NCBI GenBank assembly: GCA_963792125.1
Contig: CAWBVA010000012.1
Coordinates: 310,001-374,000 of the forward strand
Reading direction: 5' to 3'
Origin: Methanocella_A sp963792125
GTDB taxonomy: Archaea; Halobacteriota; Methanocellia; Methanocellales; Methanocellaceae
Length of the DNA: 64,000 bases
Under the pieces are notes generated by a model. The model made no database searches, was not told the origin of the DNA, and saw nothing but the letters and a program-made list of their open reading frames with translations. Shown here piece by piece: positions 9,057 to 18,553 of the stretch; the stretch's first letter is position 1; the number at the start of each line of letters is the position of its first letter. The translations under genes and the position numbers were made by a program.

Positions 9057-9245
9057 AAACACCGGACATATCATCGTTGTTCGGGCGGGCACTATCGCGT
9101 GCGCGAGCTTTTGCATTTCGGACTTGTGACGGTAGACCGGTCTGCTTAGATCACCATTTGCCGATCAAGACTCGTCGACGAGAAACTGGTGTTTTCATGT
9201 AAAGGCTATCGAGAATTTGGCCTTATTCATGCAATGCGACCCCTG

Positions 9246-9678
9246 TCACACCCGCCAAGGGCGCATGCATAAACAGGGAAAAATTTTCCGGAAATAATAA
9301 AATTTTTTCATGAACTCGTCAGGCGTATAAACTTCTTTCAAATACTTGAAATGCTTCTTATTGTTAGTGATCATCGGGATTTTACGCTTATATGCAAACG
9401 CCCCTATGGCATAATCCCGTGCGTTCGCTTTCATATCATGCTTAGCAGAAGCGTTTTTACCGCGATTAGCGCTAATTCGCGTCGAACGGCACGACCGTGA
9501 TCCTCAATCCCGCGAGCATGGAAATGAAGCCGGCCAGCGAGCCGCCATACGTTTTCTTCTCGTGATAAGCGCTTTCCATGAACGCCATCGAGGGTAAAAA
9601 GACGTTGATCCTTCTTTCGGCGACCCATAAAAGAAAATCCGTATGCGAGAAAACGTTCGAATCGATGCAGATGTCCAT
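9246..9678 (-). CDS. vapC: VapC-type PIN-domain toxin, one frameshift
   Basis: PIN-domain ribonucleases use four acidic residues to cut RNA. The N-terminal part reads MDICIDSNVFSHTDFLL, with the first aspartates, and continues FLPSMAFMESAYHEKK. After a one-base shift near 9478 the second half shows MKANARDYAIGAFA and ITNNKKHFKYL, the conserved C-terminal PIN features. The joined protein is about 144 residues. ATG 9678 begins three bases after the antitoxin stop. The last few codons run into sequence shared with the dispersed repeat near 20.45 kb, so the natural C-terminus may differ. Confidence 0.75.
9251..9283. repeat. Fragment of the long inverted-repeat family (at the vapC 3' end)
   Basis: The stretch CCCGCCAAGGGCGCATGCAT followed by an AACAGG-like segment closely matches the outer end of the right arm of the large inverted repeat at 20416-20472, where the same GGGCGCATGCAT...AACAGG string occurs. 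Here no partner arm is visible. It looks like a decayed or half copy. Confidence 0.55.
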
Positions 9679-9681
9679 AGG

Positions 9682-9912
9682 CTAGTCCTCGGCAAACCGG
9701 AAGCCTGCCCTGCACTCCTTTTCGGTCTTGTCGAAGTCCTTGAAGGTCGCCGAAACCTCGCTGATCAAATCCTTGAGGTTCCTGACGGTAATTTTGTCCT
9801 CTTCCTCGACGAAAACGATCGTGTCGCCAGGTTTCAGGCCCAGGGCATTGCGAATTTTACTCGGGACGGTTATCTGGTTTTGACTTGATAATTTACTTGA
9901 AAGTTCTTCCAA
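9682..9912 (-). CDS. vapB: AbrB/SpoVT-type antitoxin (VapB-like)
   Basis: A swapped-hairpin AbrB DNA-binding domain with the hallmark SQNQITVPSKIRNALGLKPGD followed by a hydrophobic strand, then an acidic, helix-prone tail (FKDFDKTEKE) that would wrap the toxin. It pairs with vapC directly downstream, with a three-base gap, and such antitoxins usually repress their own operon. A GGTGA ribosome site five bases before TTG 9912 supports that start; in-frame GTG (9921) and TTG (9924) are alternatives. Confidence 0.85.
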   Translation of the reverse strand: MEELSSKLSSQNQITVPSKIRNALGLKPGDTIVFVEEEDKITVRNLKDLISEVSATFKDFDKTEKECRAGFRFAED

Positions 9913-10189
9913 AGTAATCACCAAAACTTAAATGATATTTTAAAAGTTAAATGATATAAACATATCGGGATATCTGGATGAACGGTAAGCTGATCAGTGA
10001 GTGTTATTATCATCTTATAATCGATGCTTGTTGACAGGCGGGCGGTCACGTGCACGCGCGCGGGCGGCCGCCAGGGATACGATGACGAGCATGGTTGTGT
10101 TTCATTACGTTATGCATGACCCGTGCTTTGGTCACATCAGATGTACTGGCGAATTTTTAAACTGACGCTCGCTGGAAAAAATGAGAAGA
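9913..10189. other. Intergenic gap with vapBC promoter region
   Basis: AT-rich sequence at 9925-9960 is the likely vapBC promoter. The remainder, including a GC-rich patch (about 10038-10070), shows no gene or clear structure. Confidence 0.4.
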
Positions 10190-11736
10190 TCAGGCCCTTG
10201 TCCTGATCTTCGGCGCTGCCTTGACCTTGAGATCGTACAGCCCGCCATACTTCTCTTTAATGTAGTCGATGAAGTAGTCCTCGCTGATCGGGCTCCCGTC
10301 ACGCGCTTCATCAGCTCTGCGGTGCTGTATCTCTTGCCGTGCCGGTGCACGTTCTTCCGCAGCCAGCCCAGCATCACGCTAAGATCGCCTGCCGCAATGC
10401 TGTCCTCAATGTCGGGCACCTGCTTCTTTGCCGCATCCCATAGCTGGGCCGCGTACAGGTTACCCATCGTGTAGGACGGGAAGTAGCCGAACCCGCCGCC
10501 GGACCAGTGGACGTCCTGCAGGCAGCCCTCTGCATCATTATGCACGGGAATGCCCAGGTATCTCTCGAAGCGCTCGTTCCAGAACGCCGGTATGTCCCTG
10601 GTCTTCAGCTTGCCGTCGAAGATAGCCGCCTCCGCCTCGAACCGCAGCGCGATGTGCAGGTTGTAGGTCAGCTCGTCGGCCTCGGTACGGATGTAGGACG
10701 GAGTCACGCGGTTGATCTCGCGGTGCCATGCGTCGAGGGGCACTTTCTTGAACTTCGGGAAGGTCTGCTGCATCTGCGGGTAGAAGTGCTGCCAGAAGGG
10801 CAGGCTCCGGCCGACTACGTTCTCCCACAGCCGCGACTGCGACTCGTGGAAGCCCATGGATACGGCTTCGGCCAGCGGGGTGCCGAAATACTTCTCCTGG
10901 AAGCCCTGCTCGTACAGGGCGTGGCCCGTCTCGTGAATGATGGGGAAGATGGAGAAGATCGGGTTGTCCTCCTGGTACCGGAACGTAATGCGGACGTCTC
11001 TCGCCGCCCCGTTGGTGAACGGGTGGGCGGAGAGGTCGATGCGGCCGCAGTTCATGTCGTAGCCCATGCCGGTAGCCAGGACGTTGAGGAACTTGCGCTG
11101 GTCCTCCAGCGGGTACTTGCCTGCCGGCACGCCGCTCTTCGGCGCAGGGGCATCCATGATCTGCTTCGAGATCGGCACCAGCTTCGAGATCAGCCGCTTG
11201 AACAGCGCTTCTACGTCGCGCGTCTTCATGCCGGGCTCGTAGTCGTCCAGCAGCGCGTCGTAGGGCTTGTCCTCGTAGCCGATGTGCTCTGCGACCTGCT
11301 TTTTCAGGTCGATCATCCGGTCTAACAGCGGCGCGTACTGCTTGAAGTTGCTGTTCTTCCGGGCTTTGCCCCAGGCCTCGAAGGCCATCGAGCCGGTAAT
11401 CGAGATCTCCCTGACCAGCGGGCCGGGGACACTCGACGCTTTCTTCCACTTGCGCTCCGTCTCGCGAAGGATAACCGCCCCGTCCGGTGACAGTTCCTGC
11501 TTTTTCAGGGTGCGGATGAGCTTGCCCATCCTGTCGGACGTGAGACGCTCGTGGATGATGCCTGCGATGGCGGAGCCCTGCTGGCCGCGCATCGCGAATG
11601 CGCCGGGAGGCATGTAGGTCTGCTGGTCCCAGTCCAGGATGCTCCCCACCTGCTCCAGCGTGCTGATTTCCTTTATCCTTTCTAAAAATTCCCTGTATTC
11701 GCTGCTGGTTGCCATTGTATCAAATCCGAATTCCAT
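10190..11736 (-). CDS. Thermostable carboxypeptidase, peptidase family M32, one frameshift
   Basis: A zinc metallocarboxypeptidase of about 515 residues. The zinc motif HETGH occurs in IIHETGHALYEQG, and the family segments GMGYDMNCGRIDLSAHPF, RITFRYQEDNP, HESQSRLWENVVGRS and DEADELTY-like RTEADELTYNLH are all present. The last 40 residues (SPISEDYFIDYIKEKYGG) lie in another frame because of a one-base error near 10290, and the corrected stop is at 10190. Starts at 11736 (MEFGF) or 11715 (MATSS) are both possible. It probably has a housekeeping role in peptide turnover. Confidence 0.9.
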
Positions 11737-11754
11737 AAATAACGTAAATAGTGA

Positions 11755-12630
11755 TTACTCTGACAGCATGGCCACGTTCATGCCTTTCTTCGCCCCTATC
11801 GATGCCGCTACGGGCTCGCACTTGGCCCGGAGCAGGTAAGCCATAGGCTTGAAGCCCGCATCGGAGAGCGATTCATAATTCGCCATGCCCTTGCTGATGA
11901 TCAGGTCGGCGGTGCGGAGAGCTTTAAGCAGATCAGCCGGCGCCTCTTCCAGGCTGACGCCCACGGCGTTGGAGCCGGTAGTCAAAACCCGATCGACCTT
12001 TTTGTCGAGGCCCATGCGCTGCACGTCCTCCATGGTCACGTCCGTCAGGATGTATTCGCCCCGGACGACGAGCGTCACACGGGCGCCGAGCGATTTCAAT
12101 TCCTCGATCAGGAGCTCGTCGAAGTATATCTCGCCGCAGTTATCCACGAGGTAAAGCACGTCCGCCCCGTTCGCCAGCGCCGCTATGCGATCGGTATCGT
12201 CGATATCAATGCCCTGGGCGACCATCCGGTCCAGGAACTTTTTGAAGTCGTGCGTCTCCACGTCGTGGCCCTGCACGCCGAAGTCGAAGGTGTTGCCCGC
12301 GATGGAAAGCAGCACGGCCAGCCGGAAGCGCTCACCGGCAGGCGCACGGGCGATCAGCTCCCTGACATGGGGTATAGCCTCGGCTGCAAGCCTGTTGCTA
12401 AGCTCCTTGGCGGCCCGGTACGGGTCCTTGTCGCCTAAAATCCCGTAGGCCGTCCGGTGGATGCCCGTGGAAATCTGGATGGCATCCGAGCCGGGCCGGA
12501 AATGCTCTCGGAGGTAGTCCAGCCCGCCCTGGACGGCCTTGAACCGTAGCTCCTTGTCTTCCGTGGAAAGCTCTGCCTCGTACAGCACCCGGTTCAGCAG
12601 GCACGGCGCACATTGCGGGGTCGTCTTCAT
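11755..12630 (-). CDS. DUF89 / ARMT1-family metal-dependent phosphatase
   Basis: A 291-residue archaeal DUF89 protein. The family comprises damage-control phosphatases acting on sugar phosphates and related metabolites. The metal-binding Asp/Asn cluster is visible in VDNCGEIYFDELL, followed by VVRGEYILTDVT and the late ISKGMANYESLS motif. The N-terminal CAPCLLNR pair of cysteines is typical of the archaeal subfamily and may bind a metal. The substrate cannot be deduced. Confidence 0.85.
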   Translation of the reverse strand: MKTTPQCAPCLLNRVLYEAELSTEDKELRFKAVQGGLDYLREHFRPGSDAIQISTGIHRTAYGILGDKDPYRAAKELSNRLAAEAIPHVRELIARAPAGERFRLAVLLSIAGNTFDFGVQGHDVETHDFKKFLDRMVAQGIDIDDTDRIAALANGADVLYLVDNCGEIYFDELLIEELKSLGARVTLVVRGEYILTDVTMEDVQRMGLDKKVDRVLTTGSNAVGVSLEEAPADLLKALRTADLIISKGMANYESLSDAGFKPMAYLLRAKCEPVAASIGAKKGMNVAMLSE

Positions 12631-12787
12631 GATGATCGATATTCAAAGATGGCTTTTATATTAAATGCTTTCCGAAATTCCGAGATTCCGCTGTGCCCGC
12701 ATGTGTAAGCACATGTCATAGTACTTGTGCAATAAATTCATTAGCGTCCGGTGAGTAATCGTAATTACTGCAGTCGGGTATCAGGAC

Positions 12788-13539
12788 ATGGATAAAAGAG
12801 GCAGGCGAAGAATCTTAAAAGCAGCGGCAATGGTCGTAATAACCGTCGCCCTCATTGTGATCATTCTCGGAGCCCTGACATTCGCATTTTTCTCATGCCT
12901 GGAAGCTCGTTCAGGACGCCGACGGAATATACTATTCGGTCAGTATCAGGGACCTCAACGGTGCCCGCACTGACGGAGGCGTCGAAATCTTGTTGCCATG
13001 CCCTGTATCAACGGTACTCCCGTATTTTCTGACGCAGAGCTGACCGGCAGCTTCGACAACTGGGAGTCGTCGGTGGTAGCGACCGGCCACGGCACGATGA
13101 TCTCGTTGAGAAACAGGAATGAGATACTGAACGATGTCGACATAACGTATTATAACCGGACCTTTACCGAACGTTTTCCCGTTACAGCGGCAGAACTTGC
13201 TTTAAGTCCCCTGCAAGGAAATGGAAAACCAGAGCATGGATGACATCAGGCTGGAACTGGGGAAAATTATAAAAACAGCGAGCATTCTAGCTACTATCAT
13301 GCAAGCGATGTACAGATCGACTACGCGGTTGAACATTACCCTGATGAAAGACAGACTTTATGAGAGATATACGACCATAATGATCAAGGGAAGTATGATG
13401 ACGCCGAGGTTCCGGGCGATATCCGTCGATCTCGACTTTCACGTCAGGGGTTATTAGCATCAGGTCTTACACGATTATTAATGAGACGGATAACGTAACG
13501 ATCTATCCTGTAGCGATCAGTGGTGAATATTACATATAG
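12788..13539 (+). pseudogene. Membrane-anchored secreted protein, broken by several frameshifts
   Basis: Reading starts MDKRGRRRILKAAAMVVI, a positively charged tip and one transmembrane helix. Coherent protein-like stretches then appear in alternating frames: DADGIYYSVSIRDLNGAR, NGTPVFSDAELTGSFDNW, YYHASDVQIDYAVEHYP, YDDAEVPGDI, and finally VISIRSYTIINETDNVT up to a TAG at 13537-13539. At least four shifts are needed to join them. That is more than the single indels in neighbouring genes, so genuine decay is possible, although sequence error cannot be excluded. The intact product would be an extracytoplasmic protein of about 245 residues of unknown function. Confidence 0.5.
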
Positions 13540-13556
13540 ACAGGTTTACGTGCCGC

Positions 13557-14714
13557 TTAGCGTAGTAGCTTGCCGTTTTTAATGAGCTGCTTCCTGTGTC
13601 CGTCCCTGTACTCCACATCCAGCGTGACATCAGGCGCAGTGACGAAGTCCCAGTGCATCGCGCTCGATACTTTGCCGCCATAGCCGTCACTGCGGCCGAA
13701 GGCCACGTGCACCGAGCCGCCGATCTTCTCGTCGGTCAGGATGTAGCCGATGGCACGGTCGATCACCGGGTTCAGGCCGATACCCAGCTCCGCCAGCTTG
13801 AGCGCGTTCGGCTTGCCGTGCTTGTCCATGTCGATCTCGACGAACTTTTTGAAGTTGTCCCGCAGGATGTCCTGGCCTTCGCCGGCCGTGCATTTTTCGG
13901 GCACCAGCGTGCCATCCTTGAAGTACAGCCGGACGTCCTTGAGAATGGTACTACGCGTCAGGTCGTCGATGGTCAGGGGGCAGACGATCGTACCTTCGCC
14001 GGCCGTCTCCACCGGTGCGACGAACACCTCGCCCGCCGGAAGGTTAGCGCCCCAGTCGCCGGTCGCCTCCTTTTCCGGGGACCACATGCCGTCGTCCGCG
14101 AGCAGTGTCCGGCCTTCGATATCCACGTGGAAGTCCGTGCCGTGCGGATCGGTGACGTGCACCCGTTTTGCGTCGGCCAGCATCCCCATGACATGCACGC
14201 ATTCGGATCGCAGTCGCCCGTAGTCGATCATGCAGCCGCCGATGACCAGCTTTTCCAGGACAGATAATGGCACGCCATACGTCTTTGCCATGCCCTCCGT
14301 GGCCCATCCCATGTAGACCCAGCGTTTCCCGGGATGGCCGTAGATGGTATCCGTAATCGGCTGCCTGCCTTCGGATCTTGCCTTCAGCTTGTCCTCGAAT
14401 CCCTTCTTGTACGACGGATCGCCTGTCGGCTCGATGACAACGTACACGTCCATGGCCTTAGCGGCGGCCAGGCCGATCTTAGGGGTGCGCAGGGACGTCT
14501 CGACGCTGACGGCCTCCAGCATGCGCCGCATGTACCGGTCCGACACGGCCGAAATGAACGGCTCGCCACCCCGCCGCGCCACCTCGACGCCGATCTCCTC
14601 TAAGAACTCCTGCTCGTGCGTCCCTCCCACGATAAAGACGGCATCCGCGTCGCGGACGTTGACGCTGTCGATCACGTGGGACGCCAGCTCATGGAATATC
14701 TTCGGGTCTACCAT
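13557..14714 (-). CDS. Aminopeptidase, peptidase family M29
   Basis: A 385-residue metallo-aminopeptidase of the M29 (aminopeptidase T/AMPII) family. Metal-site and active-site regions are recognisable: NLPAGEVFVAPVE, KLAELGIGLNP, the SVHVAFGRSDGYGG segment and the MHWDFV motif near the C-terminus. Length is typical. A second, divergent M29 gene lies at 32907-33995. It precedes a small membrane-protein gene in divergent context, and no operon partner is evident. Confidence 0.88.
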   Translation of the reverse strand: MVDPKIFHELASHVIDSVNVRDADAVFIVGGTHEQEFLEEIGVEVARRGGEPFISAVSDRYMRRMLEAVSVETSLRTPKIGLAAAKAMDVYVVIEPTGDPSYKKGFEDKLKARSEGRQPITDTIYGHPGKRWVYMGWATEGMAKTYGVPLSVLEKLVIGGCMIDYGRLRSECVHVMGMLADAKRVHVTDPHGTDFHVDIEGRTLLADDGMWSPEKEATGDWGANLPAGEVFVAPVETAGEGTIVCPLTIDDLTRSTILKDVRLYFKDGTLVPEKCTAGEGQDILRDNFKKFVEIDMDKHGKPNALKLAELGIGLNPVIDRAIGYILTDEKIGGSVHVAFGRSDGYGGKVSSAMHWDFVTAPDVTLDVEYRDGHRKQLIKNGKLLR

Positions 14715-14789
14715 GTTGAGACAGAACGTGCCGGATGGAGAAAAAACATTGGAAAAAGATGAAGGCCTGCAGGCAGGCTGTGATGATTT

Positions 14790-15191
14790 TTATTTTACGC
14801 GGGTATCCTTGTAGATGCGATAGCCAAGCACCCCGAAGATTACCAGCAGCAGGCCGCACATGGCCCAGTCCAGCTGCGTGATCTCCGGCTTCAGCAGGAG
14901 TGAAGCGGTAAAGTACATGACGGCTACCTCGATCAGCCCTTCGACGAATAACGTCGCGTAAAAGACCCTGTCCCTGGGAGGAAGCTCTTCCTTGAGGGAT
15001 TCGAGCCTGATATTGCCCGGCTCCACGCCGAGGAAACGGATGTAGTTACGGAGCTCCTGCCGGTCCAGCTCATCCTCGACGGTCGTGATCTTCATGCCAC
15101 GGCGCCGCTCGTTGATCTCCCTCACCTTTTTGTTGATGAGCTCGATCTTCCGAGAATAAGTGTCCATCCCCGTTTTTCCGTTCATATGCAT
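14790..15191 (-). CDS. Small membrane protein with N-terminal coiled coil, unknown function
   Basis: A 133-residue protein. The first 75 residues are charged and helix-rich (KIELINKKVREINERR), and two transmembrane helices follow (about 80-100 and 105-125), ending in the basic YRIYKDTRVK. In-frame starts occur at 15191, 15185 and 15167. No family recognised. Confidence 0.6.
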   Translation of the reverse strand: MHMNGKTGMDTYSRKIELINKKVREINERRRGMKITTVEDELDRQELRNYIRFLGVEPGNIRLESLKEELPPRDRVFYATLFVEGLIEVAVMYFTASLLLKPEITQLDWAMCGLLLVIFGVLGYRIYKDTRVK

Positions 15192-15272
15192 AGTCGTTGC
15201 TGTAGAAGGTTTAAATACATTCTCGTACCGCCAGCAGGGTAAAACGGCTGTGGGGTAAGCCCTTTTTCAATT

Positions 15273-15362
15273 ACAAAGACACGTAGGGGGGCAAAGACAC
15301 AAAGTAAAAGGTAGGGGTATGCGAACCTTGTCTTCGTCTCTTCGTCTCCTCCGTGTCTTTGT
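15273..15362. repeat. Imperfect long inverted repeat (ACAAAGACAC type)
   Basis: The left arm 15273-15312 and right arm 15325-15362 are reverse complements with several mismatches; both are made of short AAAGACAC/GACGAAG-like units. It lies directly beyond the 3' end of nreA and before the next gene on the same strand, where a transcript hairpin could act as a terminator or RNA-stability element. Confidence 0.7.
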
Positions 15363-15365
15363 GGC

Positions 15366-16685
15366 CTAGAAATAGTCGGTCAGTCGTCGTTGTTCTCTCA
15401 TGTACCGGTACAGGCTGCTGGCCTTCAGCCATGGCTGCAAGGGCGTGTAAAGACAGCCTTGCAGGGCGGCGATGGACTTTTCGAGCGTGTCGAACGTCAT
15501 CGGGACAGTCTTCATCGCCTCCTTCGCCAGCTCCCGGAAACGCCAGACGCCGAGCGGTATCCAGTCGTTCTTCACCTCGAGGAACGCGATCGCCCCGGCC
15601 TGCCTGCCTGCGGAGTCAAGGTATTCCAGCACGGGGGCCCGGGCGGCATAGTATGCGCCCGCCGTGTTGCTGGCATAGTCCTTCCGCCCTTCGTACAGCT
15701 CGAAGTCGGCGTCGACGCGGTAGTTCGGGGCGCTGGCGTGCCACAGCTCCAGGTTCTCGAACATCCAGGGAGTTGGCGTCAGCAGGATTACTACGTTGTT
15801 GGCCAGCGCTTCGGCCCGGTATATCCGGTACTCGTCTATGGTCGGATTGTATTTGACGCGGTCGGCCATGGACTTGCCAATGATGTCATCCACCGCGGTG
15901 ATGCTCCAGGCCGTGGGAACAAGGCGGCGGCTGTCCTTCACGCCGAGCATGCCGACAGAGAAGAGACGGGTGATCTGCCGCTGGCTGATGCCGCCGCCGA
16001 ACAGCTCGGCAACGCCCGGGGCCGCGCGATAGTCGGTGTCGGAGACAACGCGGTCGACTTTCCGAGGTACTGAGGGGTTGTCGATGACGGAAAGCTCCTT
16101 CAGGTCCGCCGACGGGCCTGTCGGCGCTTCGCGCATGGAGAATGAGACGCGCATGTCTGGCCGCTTCTCGAAAGACGCCTCGGTATCGACGGGCTTGTCT
16201 GACAGCACGAGCTCCTGGATCTTCTCCAGCATGCCCGAAGGATCCGTAGCGCTATGGACTTCGATGACCGATTTGCTCCGGACCAGCTGGAACCGGTTCT
16301 GCAGTATCTCGTCGAATGAGTTGCCCAGCCATGCCTCCGAGTCCATGTGCATGGTGTCGCCGGACAGCGGCGGTATCAGGGGGCCGGCCAGCACCTTCGG
16401 GTAGCCGTAGCTCCCCACGAAGACGCCGGGCGGCGCAGACCCGGCAATGTCGTTGCCACTCAGCGTTTCCAGGCCCAGGTACGTCCTGGCCTTGACGAGG
16501 ATGGGGCAGACCTTTTTGCCGCACAGGCCCATGAAGCCCCGGCATCGTGCACATAGCGACTCGCGTCGGCTCTCGGAATAGCCCGCCTCGAAAGTAGCCT
16601 GTCTCTGCACGATAGACCCATGGCGTAGCCAGTGGATAACGTTTGCGCAAGCGTCGCGAAAATAACCGTCATTCATTCTTCTCAC
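15366..16685 (-). CDS. nreA: DNA repair protein NreA with C-terminal PCNA-binding motif
   Basis: A 439-residue member of the archaeal Nre family implicated in DNA repair. An N-terminal zinc-finger-like motif (CARCRGFMGLCGKKVC) is followed by the conserved central domain (GSYGYPKVLAGPL, DTMHMDSEAWLG, QITRLFSVGMLGVKDSRRLVPT, RIYRAEALANN). The protein ends in QRRLTDYF, a textbook PIP box (Qxx-aliphatic-xx-aromatic-aromatic) that would dock it on the sliding clamp. Such a terminal PIP motif is known for this family. It is transcribed alone, with an inverted repeat after its stop. Confidence 0.92.
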   Translation of the reverse strand: MRRMNDGYFRDACANVIHWLRHGSIVQRQATFEAGYSESRRESLCARCRGFMGLCGKKVCPILVKARTYLGLETLSGNDIAGSAPPGVFVGSYGYPKVLAGPLIPPLSGDTMHMDSEAWLGNSFDEILQNRFQLVRSKSVIEVHSATDPSGMLEKIQELVLSDKPVDTEASFEKRPDMRVSFSMREAPTGPSADLKELSVIDNPSVPRKVDRVVSDTDYRAAPGVAELFGGGISQRQITRLFSVGMLGVKDSRRLVPTAWSITAVDDIIGKSMADRVKYNPTIDEYRIYRAEALANNVVILLTPTPWMFENLELWHASAPNYRVDADFELYEGRKDYASNTAGAYYAARAPVLEYLDSAGRQAGAIAFLEVKNDWIPLGVWRFRELAKEAMKTVPMTFDTLEKSIAALQGCLYTPLQPWLKASSLYRYMREQRRLTDYF

Positions 16686-16758
16686 GGAACATCCTGTACG
16701 TGATGCCGGACCGGCAATCGCCGGATATAAAAAATGAGAAAGGTGAGCGGGAAGCCGC

Positions 16759-17715
16759 TCACTTAGTATAGTACGTCATGTTCAGGGCATTATACAGCTG
16801 GTACTGATTGATGTCGCCGTTCGCGAAGGCCAGCACCGGCGGCGCCGAAGCGTCGACGTAGTAGTAGTCTGTGATGGTTTCCTGCTCCGGCAACAGCGAT
16901 ATCATGAACCGGTCGTAGTCGCCATAGCTCTGGGCACATGCCTTCAGTACCGACTCGATCTCGTTATAGGTCTCTGCCTCTGTCGCACCGTTCTTCAAGG
17001 GCATGACTACGTTGACAGCCTGCTGCCCGTCGGACATCGGGCCAGCCTGCATGCTCAGCGGCTGGGAATACCCGCTCTGGTTCAGAGCTTCCGTGAACAT
17101 CATGGTCCGGTTGGACGGCGGGGTATAGTTACCTGAGCGGTTATAGCTCATATCGACGGCCTTTTTCACCTTCGAGTCGTTGCCTGTGCGCAGGCTCGCC
17201 GTCTCAGGCGTGACATACAGCGCCTTCTTCGCAAGCTCTCCGCCAGTCATGTTGCCGGCCAGGTATGCTTCCACGACCGGCCGCTCCAGCGCATATATGT
17301 CTACCTTAAACTGCTGGGCGCTGATCTTCTGGGTAGTATCGACTATGCCGACCAGCAGCGGGTCTTTAGTGTCGAATACCGAGTATATCGTGCTGAACCC
17401 GGCCGCCAGCAGCCCGGAGATGTCGGCCAGCTCCGCCGGCTTGTACATGTATACCATGGCCGTCTCGTCGCCCTCGATGATCTGGACGGCAGCACCGCCA
17501 TAGCTATGGCCGGACGAGTTGATCTTTTGCCTGACCGTATCGAACATCTCAAGCACACTCGATTTCGTAGGCGGAGGGATGGGCGTAGGGGATGCCCGGA
17601 CCGTATTGTTGCCTGGGGCGGCCTGCTGGTTCGATGACAGGTTCAGTATCGCCAGCGCCGCGGCCGCGACCACGATCAGCCCGAGCACTACAATGATAAT
17701 GGTGTTCCACTTCAT
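16759..17715 (-). CDS. Membrane-anchored extracytoplasmic protein, unknown function
   Basis: The protein has 318 residues from ATG 17715, which has an AGAGGT ribosome site seven bases upstream. One N-terminal helix (IIIVVLGLIVVAAAALAIL) anchors it; no lipobox cysteine is present. A Pro/Ser/Thr linker (ASPTPIPPPTKSS) leads to a globular domain with several potential N-glycosylation sites (NMTGG, NRSGNYT, NRTMM). This architecture is common for archaeal surface proteins. No functional domain recognised. Confidence 0.65.
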   Translation of the reverse strand: MKWNTIIIVVLGLIVVAAAALAILNLSSNQQAAPGNNTVRASPTPIPPPTKSSVLEMFDTVRQKINSSGHSYGGAAVQIIEGDETAMVYMYKPAELADISGLLAAGFSTIYSVFDTKDPLLVGIVDTTQKISAQQFKVDIYALERPVVEAYLAGNMTGGELAKKALYVTPETASLRTGNDSKVKKAVDMSYNRSGNYTPPSNRTMMFTEALNQSGYSQPLSMQAGPMSDGQQAVNVVMPLKNGATEAETYNEIESVLKACAQSYGDYDRFMISLLPEQETITDYYYVDASAPPVLAFANGDINQYQLYNALNMTYYTK

Positions 17716-17978
17716 GCGTATGACCTCTTTGTTAACAACCAATATAAAATAAATTTATTAATATATAATGATTTGAAGCCATATATATAAACAGGACGGC
17801 TGCAGGACAGCAAAATCACGGAAATTATGCCGTTGAGCTACCGATCCAGCCGCGATTATGCCACCTTTGACTGCCCCGGGGATAACCGGACGGCCGAACC
17901 TTCGATGGAAATGTATTTTAACACAGATGTAAATAAGAATTGTACATTTCCCGGCCTGTCGGCCGGAACGGAGATAAT
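17716..17978. promoter_or_regulatory. hyp operon upstream region with a small hairpin
   Basis: No gene is seen. CCGGCC-TGTC-GGCCGG (17951-17966) forms a perfect six-base-pair hairpin 12 bases before the hypC start, close enough to affect ribosome access. AT-rich segments at 17740-17790 and around 17920 may hold divergent promoters. Confidence 0.4.
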
Positions 17979-18206
17979 ATGTGTCTTGCTGTCGTAGCCC
18001 AGTTAAAAGAGATTAAAGAGAATATGGCAGTCGCCGATTTCGGCGGACTGACCCAGGAGATACGGCTCGACCTCATCGAGGACCCGAAGATAGACGACTG
18101 GGTGCTCGTGCACACCGGTTTCGCCATCCAGCGCATCGACGAGCAGGAAGCGCTGGAAATGATCAAGATCATGAACGAGATAGCCGCCATCAACGAGGCA
18201 AGCTGA
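17979..18206 (+). CDS. hypC: Hydrogenase assembly chaperone HypC
   Basis: A 75-residue HypC/HupF-family protein that carries the Fe(CN)2CO precursor together with HypD and hands it to the hydrogenase large subunit. The essential N-terminal cysteine is the second residue (MCLAVV), which fixes the start at 17979. The short beta-barrel signature DDWVLVHTGFAIQRIDE follows. It is first in a hypC-hypA-hypE operon with a two-base gap to hypA. Confidence 0.93.
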   Translation: MCLAVVAQLKEIKENMAVADFGGLTQEIRLDLIEDPKIDDWVLVHTGFAIQRIDEQEALEMIKIMNEIAAINEAS

Positions 18207-18208
18207 AG

Positions 18209-18553
18209 ATGCACGAGCTGAGCATCGCTACTGACCTTATCAACACGGCTATCGAGACCGCGAAGCAGAACAACGCGAAGAAAGTGCTCAGCGTAACGGT
18301 GGAGATCGGCGAGCTGGCCATGATCAACCCGGAGCAGCTCTCTTTTATGTACGAAGTGCTGACCGAGGAGAACATGCTGAAAGGCTCGAAGCTCCAGATC
18401 GTCCACGTGCCTGCCGTCATGGAATGCCCGAACTGCGGCTACAAAGGGCCCCTGGATGACAAGTACACGTGCGCCTGCCCGAAGTGCGGGCTCACGCTGC
18501 GTGCGCTCGAAGGCCGGGACATATGCCTTAAAACCATGGAGATCGACGTATAA
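18209..18553 (+). CDS. hypA: Hydrogenase nickel incorporation protein HypA
   Basis: A 114-residue nickel chaperone. The N-terminal MHEL motif supplies the nickel-binding His2. A zinc site is formed by CPNC (C73, C76) and CPKC (C90, C93), typical of the family. The stop overlaps the next start as TAATG. HypB, its usual GTPase partner, is not in this window. Confidence 0.94.
   Translation: MHELSIATDLINTAIETAKQNNAKKVLSVTVEIGELAMINPEQLSFMYEVLTEENMLKGSKLQIVHVPAVMECPNCGYKGPLDDKYTCACPKCGLTLRALEGRDICLKTMEIDV

Noticed and set aside
17820..17910. tRNA-like stretch upstream of hypC
   Set aside because: The sequence could not be folded into an acceptor stem with a TTCGA-type T loop at the right distance; no cloverleaf was found.
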